From Vibrio tasmaniensis 1F-187 (lineage in GTDB: Bacteria > Pseudomonadota > Gammaproteobacteria > Enterobacterales > Vibrionaceae), in assembly GCF_000272405.2 (NCBI RefSeq), contig NZ_AJZM02000401.1:1-41290 (forward strand): a stretch of DNA of 41,290 nt, written 5' to 3'. Below are positions 12,821 through 22,993 of this stretch, piece by piece. A program made the position numbers and the translations under genes. The notes under the pieces are model-generated. The model was not told where the DNA came from, made no database searches, and worked only from the letters and a program-made list of their open reading frames with translations. Position 1 is the first letter of the stretch. Every line of letters starts with the position of its first letter.

Positions 12821-13867
12821 ATGTCAGATATTTTATCTTCATTGGCTTATCTAAACGGTAAACCAACTGCGAAAGCAAAACTAAAAGCAAAAGCCGAACA
12901 CTTTGTCGTTAATGAAGACTTAGGTTTTGAGTTCACTGGTGAAGGCGAACACCTAATGGTGCGTATTCGTAAAACGGGTGAGAACACGAGCTTTGTAGCA
13001 AACGAGCTGGCTAAAGCGTGTGGTGTTAAGTCGAAAGACGTGAGTTGGGCTGGTTTGAAAGACCGTCATGCTGTGACAGAACAGTGGTTGAGCGTGCATC
13101 TACCAAAAGGTGAACCTGACTTTTCTGCTTTTCTTGCACAATACCCAAGCATTGAGATCTTGGCGACAGCACGCCACAACAAAAAGTTACGTCCAGGCGA
13201 TTTAGTTGGCAACCAATTCGAGCTAACTTTGTCTGAAGTAACGGACTGCGATGATGTAGTCAAACGTTTGGAAAAAATCGCTCAAGTGGGCGTGCCAAAT
13301 TACTTTGGTGCTCAGAGGTTTGGCAATGAAGGTAACAACTTATCTGAAGCTCGTCGTTGGGGGCGTGAAAACGTTCGTACACGTAATCAAAATAAGCGCA
13401 GCTTGTACCTCTCTGCAGCTCGTTCTTGGATCTACAACTTAATTCTTTCTGACCGTATTGAGCACGATGCGTTTGCTTCGGCATTGGTCGGCGATATTGT
13501 AGTTAAAAACGATGCTCAACTTGCTGTGACAGCCGCTAATATCGAAGCTGTAAACCAAGATATCGCCAATGGTTCTGCGTTTATTACTGTTGCTTTAGCT
13601 GGAGATAATGCGTTACCGACGACGGATGCGTCTCAAGCTCTAGAGCAGAAACACCTTGATGCTGAACCGGATCTAATGGCGCTTATTTGTGGCAACCGTA
13701 TGCGCCATGATCGCCGTGAAGCCTCGTTGAAGCCGATGGGTTTAGTGTGGGAAGTAAACGAAGATAATGTCACTCTTAAATTCTCTCTGGACGCAGGCTG
13801 CTTCGCAACCGCTATCGTTCGTGAGTTAGTTGAAGAAGTACACGTAGAAAGAACCTACGAGCAATAA
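12821..13867 (+). CDS. truD: tRNA pseudouridine(13) synthase TruD
   Basis: Converts U13 to pseudouridine in tRNA-Glu. The catalytic aspartate is Asp81 in GLKDRHAVTEQ; the TRUD insertion domain follows, with PNYFGAQRFG near 160 and RNKRSLYLSAARS near 200. The start is placed at ATG 12821 (MSDILSSLAYLNGKP), which aligns with the family N-terminus; an in-frame GTG at 12791 lies inside ispF and would add ten unrelated residues. Length 348. It follows ispF by 22 bases. Confidence 0.94.
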   Translation: MSDILSSLAYLNGKPTAKAKLKAKAEHFVVNEDLGFEFTGEGEHLMVRIRKTGENTSFVANELAKACGVKSKDVSWAGLKDRHAVTEQWLSVHLPKGEPDFSAFLAQYPSIEILATARHNKKLRPGDLVGNQFELTLSEVTDCDDVVKRLEKIAQVGVPNYFGAQRFGNEGNNLSEARRWGRENVRTRNQNKRSLYLSAARSWIYNLILSDRIEHDAFASALVGDIVVKNDAQLAVTAANIEAVNQDIANGSAFITVALAGDNALPTTDASQALEQKHLDAEPDLMALICGNRMRHDRREASLKPMGLVWEVNEDNVTLKFSLDAGCFATAIVRELVEEVHVERTYEQ

Positions 13868-13943
13868 TGATTCTGCTTGGGTCTAAGTCACTTAATCTTG
13901 GAATTTAAGTGACTTGGCATTGGTACAAAAGAAAGGATACAAG

Positions 13944-14687
13944 ATGAAGATTTTACTCAGCAACGATGATGGTGTGCATGCTCAAGGTATTCATGAGCTG
14001 GCAAATGAATTACGTGATCTTGCTGAAGTTATCATTGTGGCACCTGACCGTAATCGCTCTGGTGCTTCAAATTCATTAACTTTGGAACAGCCTTTGCGTG
14101 TTCAAGAGATTGCTAGAAATACCTATTCGGTACAAGGAACACCGACCGACTGTGTACATTTCGCATTGAACGAACTCCTAAAGAGTGACATGCCTGATCT
14201 GGTTTTAACGGGTATTAATCACGGAGCTAACCTTGGTGATGACGTGCTTTATTCAGGTACAGTCGCAGCAGCAATGGAAGGCCACTTTTTAGGTGTTCAA
14301 TCGGTGGCATTTTCTCTGGTTGGAAAACAACATTTTAAGACAGCGGCAGCGGTTGCTCGCCGTATTGTCGAACAACATTTAGCAAACCCAATCCCGACCA
14401 ATCGCCTGTTAAACGTGAACGTCCCTGACTTAGCATTAGAACAAATATCGGGTACTCAGGTGACACGTCTAGGTGCTCGTCACCATGCTGAAGATATGAT
14501 TAAGCAGAAAGACCCACGTGGTCATGATATCTATTGGCTTGGCCCTCCTGGTAAGGAGCAAGATGCTGGTGAGGGTACCGATTTTTACGCCATTGAACAT
14601 GGTTTTGTGTCGGTAACACCACTACAAGTTGATCTGACGGCACATGAGTCGTTGGGTGCGATGACTACATGGTTAGGGGATAAATAA
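13944..14687 (+). CDS. surE: 5'/3'-nucleotidase SurE
   Basis: Metal-dependent phosphatase acting on nucleoside monophosphates and short polyphosphate. Metal ligands Asp8, Asp9, Ser39 and Asn92 are all in place ([25 protein letters not shown]). The start is the ATG with AAAGGA six bases upstream, giving 247 residues. The stop codon touches the GTG start of pcm with no gap, as in the conserved surE-pcm-nlpD-rpoS stress operon. Confidence 0.96.
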   Translation: MKILLSNDDGVHAQGIHELANELRDLAEVIIVAPDRNRSGASNSLTLEQPLRVQEIARNTYSVQGTPTDCVHFALNELLKSDMPDLVLTGINHGANLGDDVLYSGTVAAAMEGHFLGVQSVAFSLVGKQHFKTAAAVARRIVEQHLANPIPTNRLLNVNVPDLALEQISGTQVTRLGARHHAEDMIKQKDPRGHDIYWLGPPGKEQDAGEGTDFYAIEHGFVSVTPLQVDLTAHESLGAMTTWLGDK

Positions 14688-15314
14688 GTGAGTAATCCAC
14701 AAGCTGAGCGCTTAGTTACTTTTCTGATAGAAAATGGTATTCAGGATCAAAAGGTTCTTGATGCTATTTACTTACTACCGAGAGAGAGCTTTTTATCACA
14801 GGCTATGCATCACCAAGCCTATGATAATAATGCGCTGCCTATCGGGCAGGGGCAGACAATTTCTCAGCCTTACATTGTTGCTAAAATGACCGAGCTGCTT
14901 GAGTTACAACAAGACAGCCGCGTTTTGGAGATCGGAACGGGTTCTGGTTATCAAACGGCTGTTTTGGCTCAGCTGGTTGATCACGTGTATTCGGTTGAAA
15001 GAATAAAGTCGCTACAATGGGATGCTAAGCGTAGGTTGAAGCAACTCGATTTCTACAACATCTCAACCAAGCACGGTGATGGTTGGCAAGGTTGGTCTTC
15101 TAAGGCGCCTTTTGATGCGATTATTGTCACCGCTGCTGCAGAGTCGATCCCTCAAGCGCTTTTGCAGCAGTTGAAAGATGGAGGCCGCTTATTAATTCCG
15201 GTCGGAGATGATGAACAACAACTGTTGAAGATTGTTCGCCACGGTGATGAGTTCTTATCGAGTGTTATCGAGATGGTGCGATTTGTACCTCTTGTACCTG
15301 GTGAGTTAGCTTAA
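14688..15314 (+). CDS. pcm: Protein-L-isoaspartate O-methyltransferase
   Basis: Methylates L-isoaspartyl residues so that damaged proteins can be repaired. The SAM-binding motif [15 protein letters not shown] sits near 83-97, preceded by the family segment [16 protein letters not shown]. 208 residues, matching E. coli. It starts with GTG immediately after the surE stop; a ribosome site AGGGG lies within the end of surE about 8 bases upstream. Confidence 0.96.
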   Translation: MSNPQAERLVTFLIENGIQDQKVLDAIYLLPRESFLSQAMHHQAYDNNALPIGQGQTISQPYIVAKMTELLELQQDSRVLEIGTGSGYQTAVLAQLVDHVYSVERIKSLQWDAKRRLKQLDFYNISTKHGDGWQGWSSKAPFDAIIVTAAAESIPQALLQQLKDGGRLLIPVGDDEQQLLKIVRHGDEFLSSVIEMVRFVPLVPGELA

Positions 15315-15349
15315 TAAAATTATTAATGGTGTAGGTGGATAGAAAGTCG

Positions 15350-16264
15350 ATGCGTTCGAAGGTTTTTAAAGGAAGTTCTCTACTGCTTAGCTGTGCACTT
15401 GTTGGGTGTGCTGCGAATTCGCCTGCGCCAGTTTCAAGCTTAAACAAGAATTACTCATCGATTGATCGTGGTAGTTATCGTGGTAGTTACTATGAAGTGA
15501 AAAAAGGCGATACCCTTTATTTTATTGCTTACGTAACAAATAAAGATGTTAAAGAGCTGATTCGCTATAACAATCTGTCTGCACCTTATACCATCCATCC
15601 CGGACAGAGCCTTAAGTTATGGCGTCCTAGCTACAACGCTCCAGCGTATGGTAAATCAACGGTAGCGGTTGCAGCCGTCGCTGCGCCTGTTGCCGCATCC
15701 ACAACTTTGTTAGCCTCAAGCAAACCTAAAACAACACCTCAAAAGAGTAAAAACTCTAAACCTGCGCCCGCTCAAACAATCACCAAAGTGGCGAAAAAAG
15801 ATCCACAAAAGAAGGTTGTACAATCCAAATCAAAGGAGTATGTTGGTTCTAAAGGTAAACAGAATGTTACACCGCCAACAAAACCAACGAGTAACAAAGT
15901 ATCCAAATGGTTATGGCCAACGAAAGGGAGAGTAATTAAGAATTTCTCTGTAGGCGAACAAGGAAATAAAGGCATAGACATAGCAGGACAGCGAGGTCAG
16001 CCAATAGTATCTACTGCAGGGGGAACGGTTGTTTATTCGGGTAATGCATTACGAGGCTACGGCAATCTAGTGATTGTGAAGCACAATGATAATTACTTAA
16101 GTGCATACGCGCATAACGACCGACTATTAGTATCTGAAGGGCAAAGTGTGAAACCAGGGCAGAAAATTGCAACAATGGGAAGCTCTGGAGCCAGCAGTGT
16201 CAGGCTGCACTTTGAGATTCGTTACCAAGGTAAATCAGTTAATCCAAAACGGTATTTACCTTAA
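15350..16264 (+). CDS. nlpD: Lipoprotein activator of cell-wall amidase, NlpD
   Basis: Outer-membrane lipoprotein that switches on the amidase AmiC during daughter-cell separation. It has a lipobox LVGC with acylated Cys20, one LysM domain at about 47-91, a lysine- and proline-rich low-complexity linker, and an M23/LytM domain at 187-304. The LytM zinc ligands are missing: KGIDIAG lacks the first histidine and the usual HLH is RLH. Loss of enzyme activity with an activator role is the norm for NlpD. The start is ATG 15350, with AGGTGGA (15333-15339) upstream; an in-frame GTG at 15335 lacks a ribosome site. In E. coli the main rpoS promoter lies inside nlpD. Confidence 0.93.
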   Translation: MRSKVFKGSSLLLSCALVGCAANSPAPVSSLNKNYSSIDRGSYRGSYYEVKKGDTLYFIAYVTNKDVKELIRYNNLSAPYTIHPGQSLKLWRPSYNAPAYGKSTVAVAAVAAPVAASTTLLASSKPKTTPQKSKNSKPAPAQTITKVAKKDPQKKVVQSKSKEYVGSKGKQNVTPPTKPTSNKVSKWLWPTKGRVIKNFSVGEQGNKGIDIAGQRGQPIVSTAGGTVVYSGNALRGYGNLVIVKHNDNYLSAYAHNDRLLVSEGQSVKPGQKIATMGSSGASSVRLHFEIRYQGKSVNPKRYLP

Positions 16265-16336
16265 ATACAATATGCAAAAATTACGTATTGTATGGAGTGA
16301 CATAGTCATTTAGCGACATATGAAGTTGTAATGTCA
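16265..16336 (+). other. Paired dyads in the nlpD-rpoS leader
   Basis: ATACAATA (16265-16272) pairs with TATTGTAT (16286-16293), and TGACAT (16298-16303) with ATGTCA (16331-16336), just upstream of the rpoS ribosome site. In E. coli the rpoS leader folds over its ribosome site and is opened by small RNAs; whether this leader behaves alike cannot be told from the sequence. Confidence 0.35.
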
Positions 16337-16362
16337 TGCTAATTTCGCCAGGGGGAGGCGTT

Positions 16363-17343
16363 ATGAGTATAAGCAATGCAGTAACCAAAGAAGAGTTCGA
16401 TCTTAACCAAGCAACCACGGAACAGGAAGCTCTTGGAAAAGCAAAACGAACAGTCACTAAGAAAACCGAAGCGAAAGAAGAGACTGAAGTTACGTCTAAA
16501 AGCTTAGATGCGACTCAACTCTACTTAGGCGAAATCGGTTTCTCACCACTATTAACCGCTGAAGAAGAAGTGCTTTATGCGCGTCGAGCTCTACGCGGTG
16601 ATGAAGCAGCACGCAAACGCATGATCGAAAGTAACCTGCGTTTGGTGGTAAAAATTTCTCGTCGTTATAGCAACCGTGGTCTTGCACTTCTCGATCTTAT
16701 TGAAGAAGGCAACCTAGGTTTGATTCGCGCCGTAGAGAAGTTTGATCCAGAGCGTGGCTTCCGCTTCTCAACTTACGCAACATGGTGGATTCGTCAAACC
16801 ATTGAACGTGCGTTAATGAATCAGACTCGCACTATCCGTTTGCCAATCCATGTTGTGAAAGAGCTGAACATCTACCTACGTACCGCAAGAGAACTTTCAC
16901 AAAAACTTGACCATGAACCAACGGCAGAAGAAATTGCTTCTAAGCTAGACAAACCTGTTGGTGATGTGAGTAAGATGCTTCGTCTAAACGAACGAGTGAG
17001 CTCTGTTGATACGCCAATTGGTGGTGATGGTGAGAAAGCGCTGTTGGATATTATTCCAGACATCAACAATTCAGATCCTGAGGTTTCAACTCAAGATAGC
17101 GATATCAAGAATTCGTTGATCTTCTGGCTTGATGAGCTGAATCCTAAGCAGAAAGAGGTGCTTGCGCGTCGCTTTGGATTACTTGGCTATGAACCATCAA
17201 CACTAGAAGAAGTAGGCCGTGAAATTAGCCTGACTCGTGAACGTGTTCGCCAAATCCAAGTTGAAGGTCTTCGTCGTTTACGTGAAATTCTAATCAAGCA
17301 AGGCTTGAACATGGAAAATCTGTTCAACGTAGAAAACGACTAA
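16363..17343 (+). CDS. rpoS: RNA polymerase sigma factor RpoS (sigma-38)
   Basis: Stationary-phase and stress sigma factor. The 326-residue protein has a variable acidic and lysine-rich N-terminus (1-45), region 1.2 ([21 protein letters not shown]), region 2 with the -10 recognition and melting segment ([20 protein letters not shown]), region 3, and region 4 with the -35 helix-turn-helix ([21 protein letters not shown]). The start is ATG 16363, four bases from a very strong ribosome site GGGGGAGG (16351-16358); an upstream in-frame ATG (16336) has none. Confidence 0.97.
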   Translation: MSISNAVTKEEFDLNQATTEQEALGKAKRTVTKKTEAKEETEVTSKSLDATQLYLGEIGFSPLLTAEEEVLYARRALRGDEAARKRMIESNLRLVVKISRRYSNRGLALLDLIEEGNLGLIRAVEKFDPERGFRFSTYATWWIRQTIERALMNQTRTIRLPIHVVKELNIYLRTARELSQKLDHEPTAEEIASKLDKPVGDVSKMLRLNERVSSVDTPIGGDGEKALLDIIPDINNSDPEVSTQDSDIKNSLIFWLDELNPKQKEVLARRFGLLGYEPSTLEEVGREISLTRERVRQIQVEGLRRLREILIKQGLNMENLFNVEND

Positions 17344-17380
17344 ATGAACGGATGATGTTTCTTTGAATAGAAGACAAATA

Positions 17381-17410
17381 AAAACGCTGGCTTTAAGTCA
17401 GCGTTTTTTT
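17381..17410. terminator. Bidirectional terminator between rpoS and mutS
   Basis: An ACGCTG...CAGCGT stem, extendable to 8 bp with one wobble, is flanked by AAAA on the left and seven T residues on the right. It sits between the convergent genes rpoS and mutS and can work on both strands. Confidence 0.85.
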
Positions 17411-17482
17411 GTTTGTGGCTTTGGTATTTGATGCCGTCTAATCAAAATCACGGACGGCAATAACAAGCTACTTGGAAAGAGA

Positions 17483-20044
17483 CTAAAGCAACTTCTTCAA
17501 ACGGTAGAGCTCTTCTAGTGCTTGGCGAGGAGTTAGATCATCAGGATCAACATTCGCTAGTGCTTGCTCCACTTCACTCGGTTCAGGGATCAGGCTCAGT
17601 TGGTTTGCGATATCAACGCCACTTGGTTTTGATGTCGGAGAGTCGATACTCAATGCTTCTAGCTGAGTCAGCTTCGCACGTGCGTTTTTGATCACTGCTT
17701 TAGGCACGCCAGCCAATCCTGCAACCGCAAGGCCGTAAGATTTACTTGCAGCTCCTTCTTGAACTGCGTGCATAAAGGCAATGCTGTCGCCGTGTTCTAC
17801 CGCGTCTAGGTGCACGTTAGCCAGTGTTGGAAGTTGGTTAGGCAGCTCAGTTAGCTCAAAGTAGTGCGTTGCAAATAGTGTCATCGCATTGATTTGATTA
17901 GCTAGCCATTCCGCACTTGCCCAAGCCAGAGACAGACCATCGTAAGTACTGGTACCACGACCGATTTCATCCATTAACACAAGGCTATTTGGTGTTGCAT
18001 TGTGCAGGATATTCGCGGTCTCTGTCATCTCAACCATGAAGGTTGAACGACCCGAAGCTAAGTCATCGGATGCGCCAATACGCGTAAAGATACGGTCGAT
18101 AGAACCAATCGTCGCGCTTTCTGCAGGAACATAACAACCAATATGAGCCATCAGCGCAATGAGTGCGGTCTGACGCATGTAGGTCGACTTACCCCCCATG
18201 TTTGGACCTGTGATGATCAGCATCTTACGTTGATCATTGAGGTCGATAGGGTTAGCAATAAAGGGTTCGTCCATCACTTGTTCAACAACGGGGTGACGAC
18301 CGGCCTGAATTTGTACGCCAGCAGACTCTGTCATGGTTGGACGACAGTAATCAAGGGTGTCTGCACGTTCAGCTAAGTTTTGTAGAACATCAAGTTGAGA
18401 CACTGAAGATGCAATGTTTTGTAGTCGCTCTAGATAAGGCAGTAACAAATCAAACAACTCTTCCCACAACTTCTTCTCGATAGCTAGGGCTTTCGATTTA
18501 GAGCTGAGAACTTTGTCTTCGTGCTCTTTCAGCTCAGGAATAATGTAACGTTCTGCATTTTTCAGCGTTTGGCGGCGAACATAGTGTGGTGGCACAAGAT
18601 GGCTTTGTCCGCGGCTTACCTGAATGAAGAAACCGTGGACGTTGTTGTAGCCAACTTTTAGCGTGTCGATACCGTGACGCTCACGCTCTTCTTGCTCAAG
18701 CTTATCCAGAAACTCGGTTGCACCTGCAGCAAGGTCGCGCCATTCATCTAGCTCGGCGTTGTAGCCTTCTGCTATCACACCACCATCGCGGATAACCACG
18801 GGTGGGTTCTCTTTGATCGCTCGCTCAAGTAGTTCAGAAACCTCATCCACAGGCGAGGCATATTGAGCAAGTTGAGTTAGGTATGGGTGCTTCAATTGTG
18901 TCAGTGTTTCTGCAAGTTCTGGCAAATATTCCATCGCTTGGCGAAGTCGTGCCATATCACGAGGACGAGCTGAGCGAAGTGCTAGTCGAGCAAGAATACG
19001 TTCGATATCCCCGATCTGTTTCAAGGTTGGCTGTAGCTCTGTAAACAGAGCCAAATCTTTCATTTCACCAATAGCATCTAGGCGCTGATCGAGTGCAGAG
19101 ATATTGCGCATTGGTTGATGTAACCAGCGCTTAAGCATACGGCTACCCATAGCCGTCGCGGTGTGATCAAGTACTTCGGCAAGGGTGTTATCACTACCAC
19201 CACCAAGATTTTGCGTGATCTCCAAATTACGGCGAGTCGCTGCATCGAGGATCACCGAGTGATCTTGCTTATCCATCGTCAGTGAACGGATATGTGGAAG
19301 GGCAGTACGTTGGGTATCTTTCACGTATTGGATCAAACAACCAGCCGCACATAAGCCTAGTTTCGCGCCTTCTACGCCAAAGCCAACCAGATCGCGAGTA
19401 CCAAACTGCTTATTCAATTGCTGCTTCGCGGTATCTAATTCAAATTCCCATACCGGGCGGCGGCGATTGCCATTACGGCTTGCCATTAGATTTACAGGTT
19501 CGAAATCTTCAGGGAACAGTAGCTCACGAGGTGAGGTTCTCTGCAGTTCTGCCGCCATTGCTTCTTCGGTTTCCGGCTCACATAGCTGGAATCGGCCAGA
19601 AGTAATATCAAGCGTCGCGTAGCCAAATTTACCATTGTGGTGGTAAATAGAGGCAATCAGGTTATCAATGCGCTCAGAAAGCAAAGCCTCATCGGTCACG
19701 GTACCGGGTGTAACGATACGTACGACAGCACGCTCAACAGGGCCTTTTGACGTTGCTGGATTACCAATCTGTTCACAAATTGCTACGGATTCACCAAGTT
19801 GCACTAACTTTGCAAGGTACCCTTCAACGGCATGGTAAGGAACACCTGCCATAGGAATCGGCTCACCATTTGATGAACCACGTTTAGTCAGTGAAATATC
19901 GAGGAGTTGAGAAGCTTTTTTAGCATCATCATAGAAAAGCTCGTAGAAATCGCCCATGCGGTAGAACAGCAGAATTTCTGGATTTTCTGCTTTTAGCTTT
20001 AGGTACTGCTGCATCATGGGAGTATGTTTTTGATCGGCTTTCAC
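17483..20044 (-). CDS. mutS: DNA mismatch repair protein MutS
   Basis: Recognises base mismatches and starts methyl-directed repair with MutL and MutH. The start is GTG at 20044 ([15 protein letters not shown]), giving 853 residues as in E. coli; an in-frame start further upstream would overlap the pncC leader and has no homology. The mismatch-reading Phe33 and Glu35 are in MGDFYELF. The ATPase domain has the Walker A motif [13 protein letters not shown], then [16 protein letters not shown] and the Walker B region [16 protein letters not shown]. It is convergent with rpoS. The mutS-rpoS region is known to vary among enteric bacteria, but here the two are directly adjacent. Confidence 0.97.
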   Translation of the reverse strand: MKADQKHTPMMQQYLKLKAENPEILLFYRMGDFYELFYDDAKKASQLLDISLTKRGSSNGEPIPMAGVPYHAVEGYLAKLVQLGESVAICEQIGNPATSKGPVERAVVRIVTPGTVTDEALLSERIDNLIASIYHHNGKFGYATLDITSGRFQLCEPETEEAMAAELQRTSPRELLFPEDFEPVNLMASRNGNRRRPVWEFELDTAKQQLNKQFGTRDLVGFGVEGAKLGLCAAGCLIQYVKDTQRTALPHIRSLTMDKQDHSVILDAATRRNLEITQNLGGGSDNTLAEVLDHTATAMGSRMLKRWLHQPMRNISALDQRLDAIGEMKDLALFTELQPTLKQIGDIERILARLALRSARPRDMARLRQAMEYLPELAETLTQLKHPYLTQLAQYASPVDEVSELLERAIKENPPVVIRDGGVIAEGYNAELDEWRDLAAGATEFLDKLEQEERERHGIDTLKVGYNNVHGFFIQVSRGQSHLVPPHYVRRQTLKNAERYIIPELKEHEDKVLSSKSKALAIEKKLWEELFDLLLPYLERLQNIASSVSQLDVLQNLAERADTLDYCRPTMTESAGVQIQAGRHPVVEQVMDEPFIANPIDLNDQRKMLIITGPNMGGKSTYMRQTALIALMAHIGCYVPAESATIGSIDRIFTRIGASDDLASGRSTFMVEMTETANILHNATPNSLVLMDEIGRGTSTYDGLSLAWASAEWLANQINAMTLFATHYFELTELPNQLPTLANVHLDAVEHGDSIAFMHAVQEGAASKSYGLAVAGLAGVPKAVIKNARAKLTQLEALSIDSPTSKPSGVDIANQLSLIPEPSEVEQALANVDPDDLTPRQALEELYRLKKLL

Positions 20045-20165
20045 AGTTAACTTCTTTCGTTTATTTCTATTGCGGCTTAGGATACGTGAAAGCGTTTCGT
20101 GCGAAAAGCGACACATGCGAAAAGATGTGAATCCGAATGATATGACAGTAGATAAAGGGAAGTTG

Positions 20166-20663
20166 ATGATGCAGATGACTCAAGATCTTAGTGAACAGCT
20201 TGGATACTTACTCGCTAAACATAAACACGTTTTAGTGACGGCTGAATCTTGCACTGGCGGTGGGGTTGCTAGTGCGGTGACGGATATCACAGGGAGCTCT
20301 GGTTGGTTTGATCGTGCATTTGTTACTTATAGCAATGAAGCGAAGCAAGAGATGATCGGCGTACAGCTTAAAACCTTAGTTGAGTTCGGTGCGGTGAGTG
20401 AGCCTGTCGTAATAGAAATGGCGAGCGGGGCATTGCAACATTCAAATGGGACTATCTCTGTATCGATCAGTGGTATTGCTGGCCCAGGTGGCGCGACCGA
20501 AGATAAGCCTGTTGGAACGGTATGTTTCGCTTGGAAAGCACTAAACGGTTGGGATAAAGTAGAAACGCATGTATTTACAGGCGACAGATCACAAGTACGC
20601 CAACAAGCCACGCACCATGCCCTACAAGTTATTTATGATTACCTATCAATGGAAGGTAAGTAA
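20166..20663 (+). CDS. pncC: Nicotinamide-nucleotide amidase PncC (CinA C-terminal family)
   Basis: Deamidates nicotinamide mononucleotide to nicotinate mononucleotide in pyridine nucleotide recycling. Family motifs [26 protein letters not shown] and [20 protein letters not shown] are intact. 165 residues, so it is the stand-alone C-terminal form without the COG1058 domain. Several ATGs lie close together (20166, 20169, 20175); the ribosome site AAAGGGA (20154-20160) fits the first two. Its upstream region overlaps that of the divergent mutS. It directly precedes recA, as is common in gammaproteobacteria. Confidence 0.92.
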   Translation: MMQMTQDLSEQLGYLLAKHKHVLVTAESCTGGGVASAVTDITGSSGWFDRAFVTYSNEAKQEMIGVQLKTLVEFGAVSEPVVIEMASGALQHSNGTISVSISGIAGPGGATEDKPVGTVCFAWKALNGWDKVETHVFTGDRSQVRQQATHHALQVIYDYLSMEGK

Positions 20664-20692
20664 CATTTGTACAAATTATTTTCATACAGGTA

Positions 20693-20720
20693 TAGACACT
20701 GTATGAATCAACAGTATAAT
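20693..20720 (+). promoter_or_regulatory. recA promoter with LexA (SOS) box
   Basis: A perfect CTGT-N8-ACAG LexA site (20699-20714, CTGTATGAATCAACAG) fills the 16-base spacer between a -35 box TAGACA (20693-20698) and a consensus -10 box TATAAT (20715-20720). LexA bound here would block RNA polymerase, the classic SOS arrangement. Confidence 0.93.
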
Positions 20721-20802
20721 AAAAGCCAATTAGTCACCCCTATGTGGGTTAGAAATAGATTCTAGATCGCTTGTTAAGACAACCGATTATGTGGAGATAG
20801 TA

Positions 20803-21843
20803 ATGGACGAGAATAAACAAAAAGCGTTAGCCGCAGCCCTTGGTCAGATTGAAAAGCAATTTGGTAAAGGTTCAATCATGCGTCTTGGTGATAACCGCAC
20901 AATGGACGTAGAAACTATTTCTACAGGTTCTCTATCTCTAGATATCGCACTAGGTGCTGGTGGCCTACCGATGGGACGTATCGTAGAAGTTTACGGTCCA
21001 GAATCATCAGGTAAAACAACGCTAACGCTTGAGCTTATTGCTGCAGCACAGAAAGTGGGCAAAACGTGTGCATTCGTCGATGCCGAGCACGCACTAGACC
21101 CTATCTACGCTCAAAAGTTGGGTGTTGATATCGACGCTTTGCTTGTGTCTCAACCAGATACAGGCGAACAAGCTCTAGAAATTTGTGATGCACTGGCTCG
21201 TTCAGGTGCTATCGATGTTCTTGTTATTGACTCAGTAGCAGCACTAACACCTAAAGCAGAAATCGAAGGCGAAATGGGCGATAGCCACATGGGTCTTCAA
21301 GCACGTATGCTTTCTCAAGCAATGCGTAAGCTAACAGGTAACCTTAAGCAGTCTAACTGTATGGCTATCTTCATTAACCAAATTCGTATGAAAATTGGTG
21401 TGATGTTTGGTAACCCTGAAACAACAACAGGTGGTAACGCACTTAAGTTCTACGCATCTGTTCGTCTTGATATTCGCCGTACTGGCGCGATTAAAGATGG
21501 TGATGAAGTTGTTGGTAACGAAACTCGTATCAAGGTTGTTAAGAACAAGATTGCTGCACCATTCAAACAAGCTGAAACTCAAATCCTTTACGGCAAGGGC
21601 TTCAACCGCGAAGGTGAGCTTATCGACTTGGGTGTGAAGAATAAGCTAGTAGAAAAAGCTGGCGCTTGGTACAGCTACAAAGGCGACAAGATCGGCCAAG
21701 GTAAAGCTAACGCTGGTAAATACCTGCGTGAAAACCCAGAAGTTGCTCTAGAAATTGATACTAAACTTCGTGAGTTACTGCTAACTCCTGCTGTGCTTGA
21801 AGAGAAAGGTACAGAGAAGGAAGAAGAAAACGAAGAGCTATAA
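20803..21843 (+). CDS. recA: Recombinase RecA
   Basis: DNA strand-exchange protein, LexA co-protease and SOS switch. Walker [11 protein letters not shown], the MAW motif and loop L1/L2 regions ([30 protein letters not shown]) are intact, and the C-terminus is acidic (EKEEENEEL). The start is ATG 20803 with GGAG (20793-20796) six bases upstream, giving 346 residues; an in-frame GTG at 20791 overlaps the ribosome site. Usually recX follows in Vibrio; here a terminator and then a sugar-utilisation island follow instead. Confidence 0.98.
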   Translation: MDENKQKALAAALGQIEKQFGKGSIMRLGDNRTMDVETISTGSLSLDIALGAGGLPMGRIVEVYGPESSGKTTLTLELIAAAQKVGKTCAFVDAEHALDPIYAQKLGVDIDALLVSQPDTGEQALEICDALARSGAIDVLVIDSVAALTPKAEIEGEMGDSHMGLQARMLSQAMRKLTGNLKQSNCMAIFINQIRMKIGVMFGNPETTTGGNALKFYASVRLDIRRTGAIKDGDEVVGNETRIKVVKNKIAAPFKQAETQILYGKGFNREGELIDLGVKNKLVEKAGAWYSYKGDKIGQGKANAGKYLRENPEVALEIDTKLRELLLTPAVLEEKGTEKEEENEEL

Positions 21844-21896
21844 GCTAACGTTTTGTTAAGTCACCTTCATAAGAAAGCATGACTTTGAAAGATTTT

Positions 21897-21925
21897 AAAG
21901 CCTCGAATTTTCGAGGCTTTATTGT
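21897..21925 (+). terminator. Intrinsic terminator of recA
   Basis: A perfect 10-bp stem AAAGCCTCGA-attt-TCGAGGCTTT (21897-21920) is followed by ATTGTTT. It lies about 54 bases after the recA stop. Confidence 0.85.
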
Positions 21926-22138
21926 TTCAGTCGTAAAAATGTAAGGTATTTGATTGTTTAGAGGAAAGTGACGGTGGTTGCTCTAGATTACTTACAGTCA
22001 TGCACTCATAGGTCTATTCTTTATCAAATAATCAAAGAAACCCTTTGGGTTAAATCGATTACCGTCAAAAGTTCTTGCCCCTAAAGGCCTATTACTAGAC
22101 CTTTGTTCGTATCTTATTATTGAATTCGATCTTCTGAA
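21926..22138. other. Non-coding junction between recA and the glucan island
   Basis: No reading frame or RNA gene is recognised. AGGTCTA (22010-22016) and TAGACCT (about 22095-22101) form a spaced inverted repeat, and a short imperfect hairpin (AAACCC/GGGTT) lies near 22040. This is the left junction of the accessory island, but no attachment-site-like direct repeat with the right junction (36342-36500) was found by eye. Confidence 0.4.
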
Positions 22139-22963
22139 CTAGTGCTTCTTAAGCTCGTCGAGTACCATAGCATTGTGCTGTTCGTGAATCGTATTTACTC
22201 TGACGTGTTGGTGCTGATTAGGAGCCAGGCGCTCGTATTCTGTTAGGTAAATATCGCTGTGAATATGCTCTGCGATCATTTTTACAATTAAGCGATTGTT
22301 TGCATATAAGCCTAAAGTTTCTTCACGGTGTGAGAACATGAGGGCGAGCTTCATATCGGCTACACACATAAAGCGGTGTGAAGGGTATTCGGTTTCTTCA
22401 TTTTCAGAACGCGAATGTAATTCTATCTTTTCATGTGGGCTCGCCATTTTGTTGAATGAAAAGCCAATCACTCGAACTCCACGTTCCACGGCGTCGCATA
22501 ATTCTTTGCCAAACAACTCAAGGTTAAAATCGGTGTTCAGGTAAATTTCTAGATTTGCCTGATTAATGATTTCCTTGGCCTTTTGAAGTAAGTTGTCGAA
22601 ACCCGATACGTTGTAAACAAACTCTTTTTCCTCTTTCAGCATCATCTTAGATAATTCTGATTTAAGGAAATTAATATTGGTGACGGTCTTTTTTTCTATC
22701 TGGCTGAAAATCAAGTCTGGTGATTTAGCTTCGTACTCTTTAGTGTCGCCATCAGACATGAAAATGTAGCCATTGGCGTAAAGGTTATCGATAGACGAGT
22801 AAACAGAAGAGCGGGAGATAGAGATCTCTTTCGCGATTTTATATCCGCTGGATTGGCCATTTTTGAGTAAATTAATATAAACAAGCGCATCGGTTTTGGT
22901 AAACCCAAAATCCATTAATTTGGTGACTAGCTCTGACACGGGTTGTCCTCTGAAACTATTCAA
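22139..22963 (-). CDS. TrmB-family sugar-responsive transcriptional regulator
   Basis: An N-terminal winged helix-turn-helix (about 9-75, recognition helix near 48-67, SISRSSVYSSIDNLYANGYI) fits the TrmB family, best known from archaeal maltose/trehalose control. A short coiled helix (about 85-112) links it to a PLD-like effector domain (about 118-245, with LEIYLNTDF and RGVRVIGFSF). The TTG start is supported by a strong ribosome site, AGAAGGAG about 6-7 bases upstream on this strand. It is the last gene of the leftward run and presumably controls the island. Gammaproteobacterial maltose genes are usually under MalT or LacI-type regulators, so this type is unusual here. Ligand and sign of control are unknown. 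Confidence 0.8.
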   Translation of the reverse strand: MNSFRGQPVSELVTKLMDFGFTKTDALVYINLLKNGQSSGYKIAKEISISRSSVYSSIDNLYANGYIFMSDGDTKEYEAKSPDLIFSQIEKKTVTNINFLKSELSKMMLKEEKEFVYNVSGFDNLLQKAKEIINQANLEIYLNTDFNLELFGKELCDAVERGVRVIGFSFNKMASPHEKIELHSRSENEETEYPSHRFMCVADMKLALMFSHREETLGLYANNRLIVKMIAEHIHSDIYLTEYERLAPNQHQHVRVNTIHEQHNAMVLDELKKH

Positions 22964-22993
22964 TATCTTCTCCTTCTAAGGTTACCATTCTTG

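Noticed and set aside
15335..15349. GTG start of NlpD at 15335
   Set aside because: It has no ribosome site and adds a charged stretch before the lipoprotein signal; ATG 15350 is preceded by AGGTGGA.
20045..20116. Longer MutS N-terminus starting at 20116
   Set aside because: The extra 24 residues are basic, unlike MutS, overlap the pncC leader, and the GTG at 20044 gives the normal 853-residue protein.
22010..22101. Spaced AGGTCTA/TAGACCT repeat as an attachment site of the island
   Set aside because: It is an inverted, not direct, repeat; no matching copy was seen at the right junction and no integrase is present.
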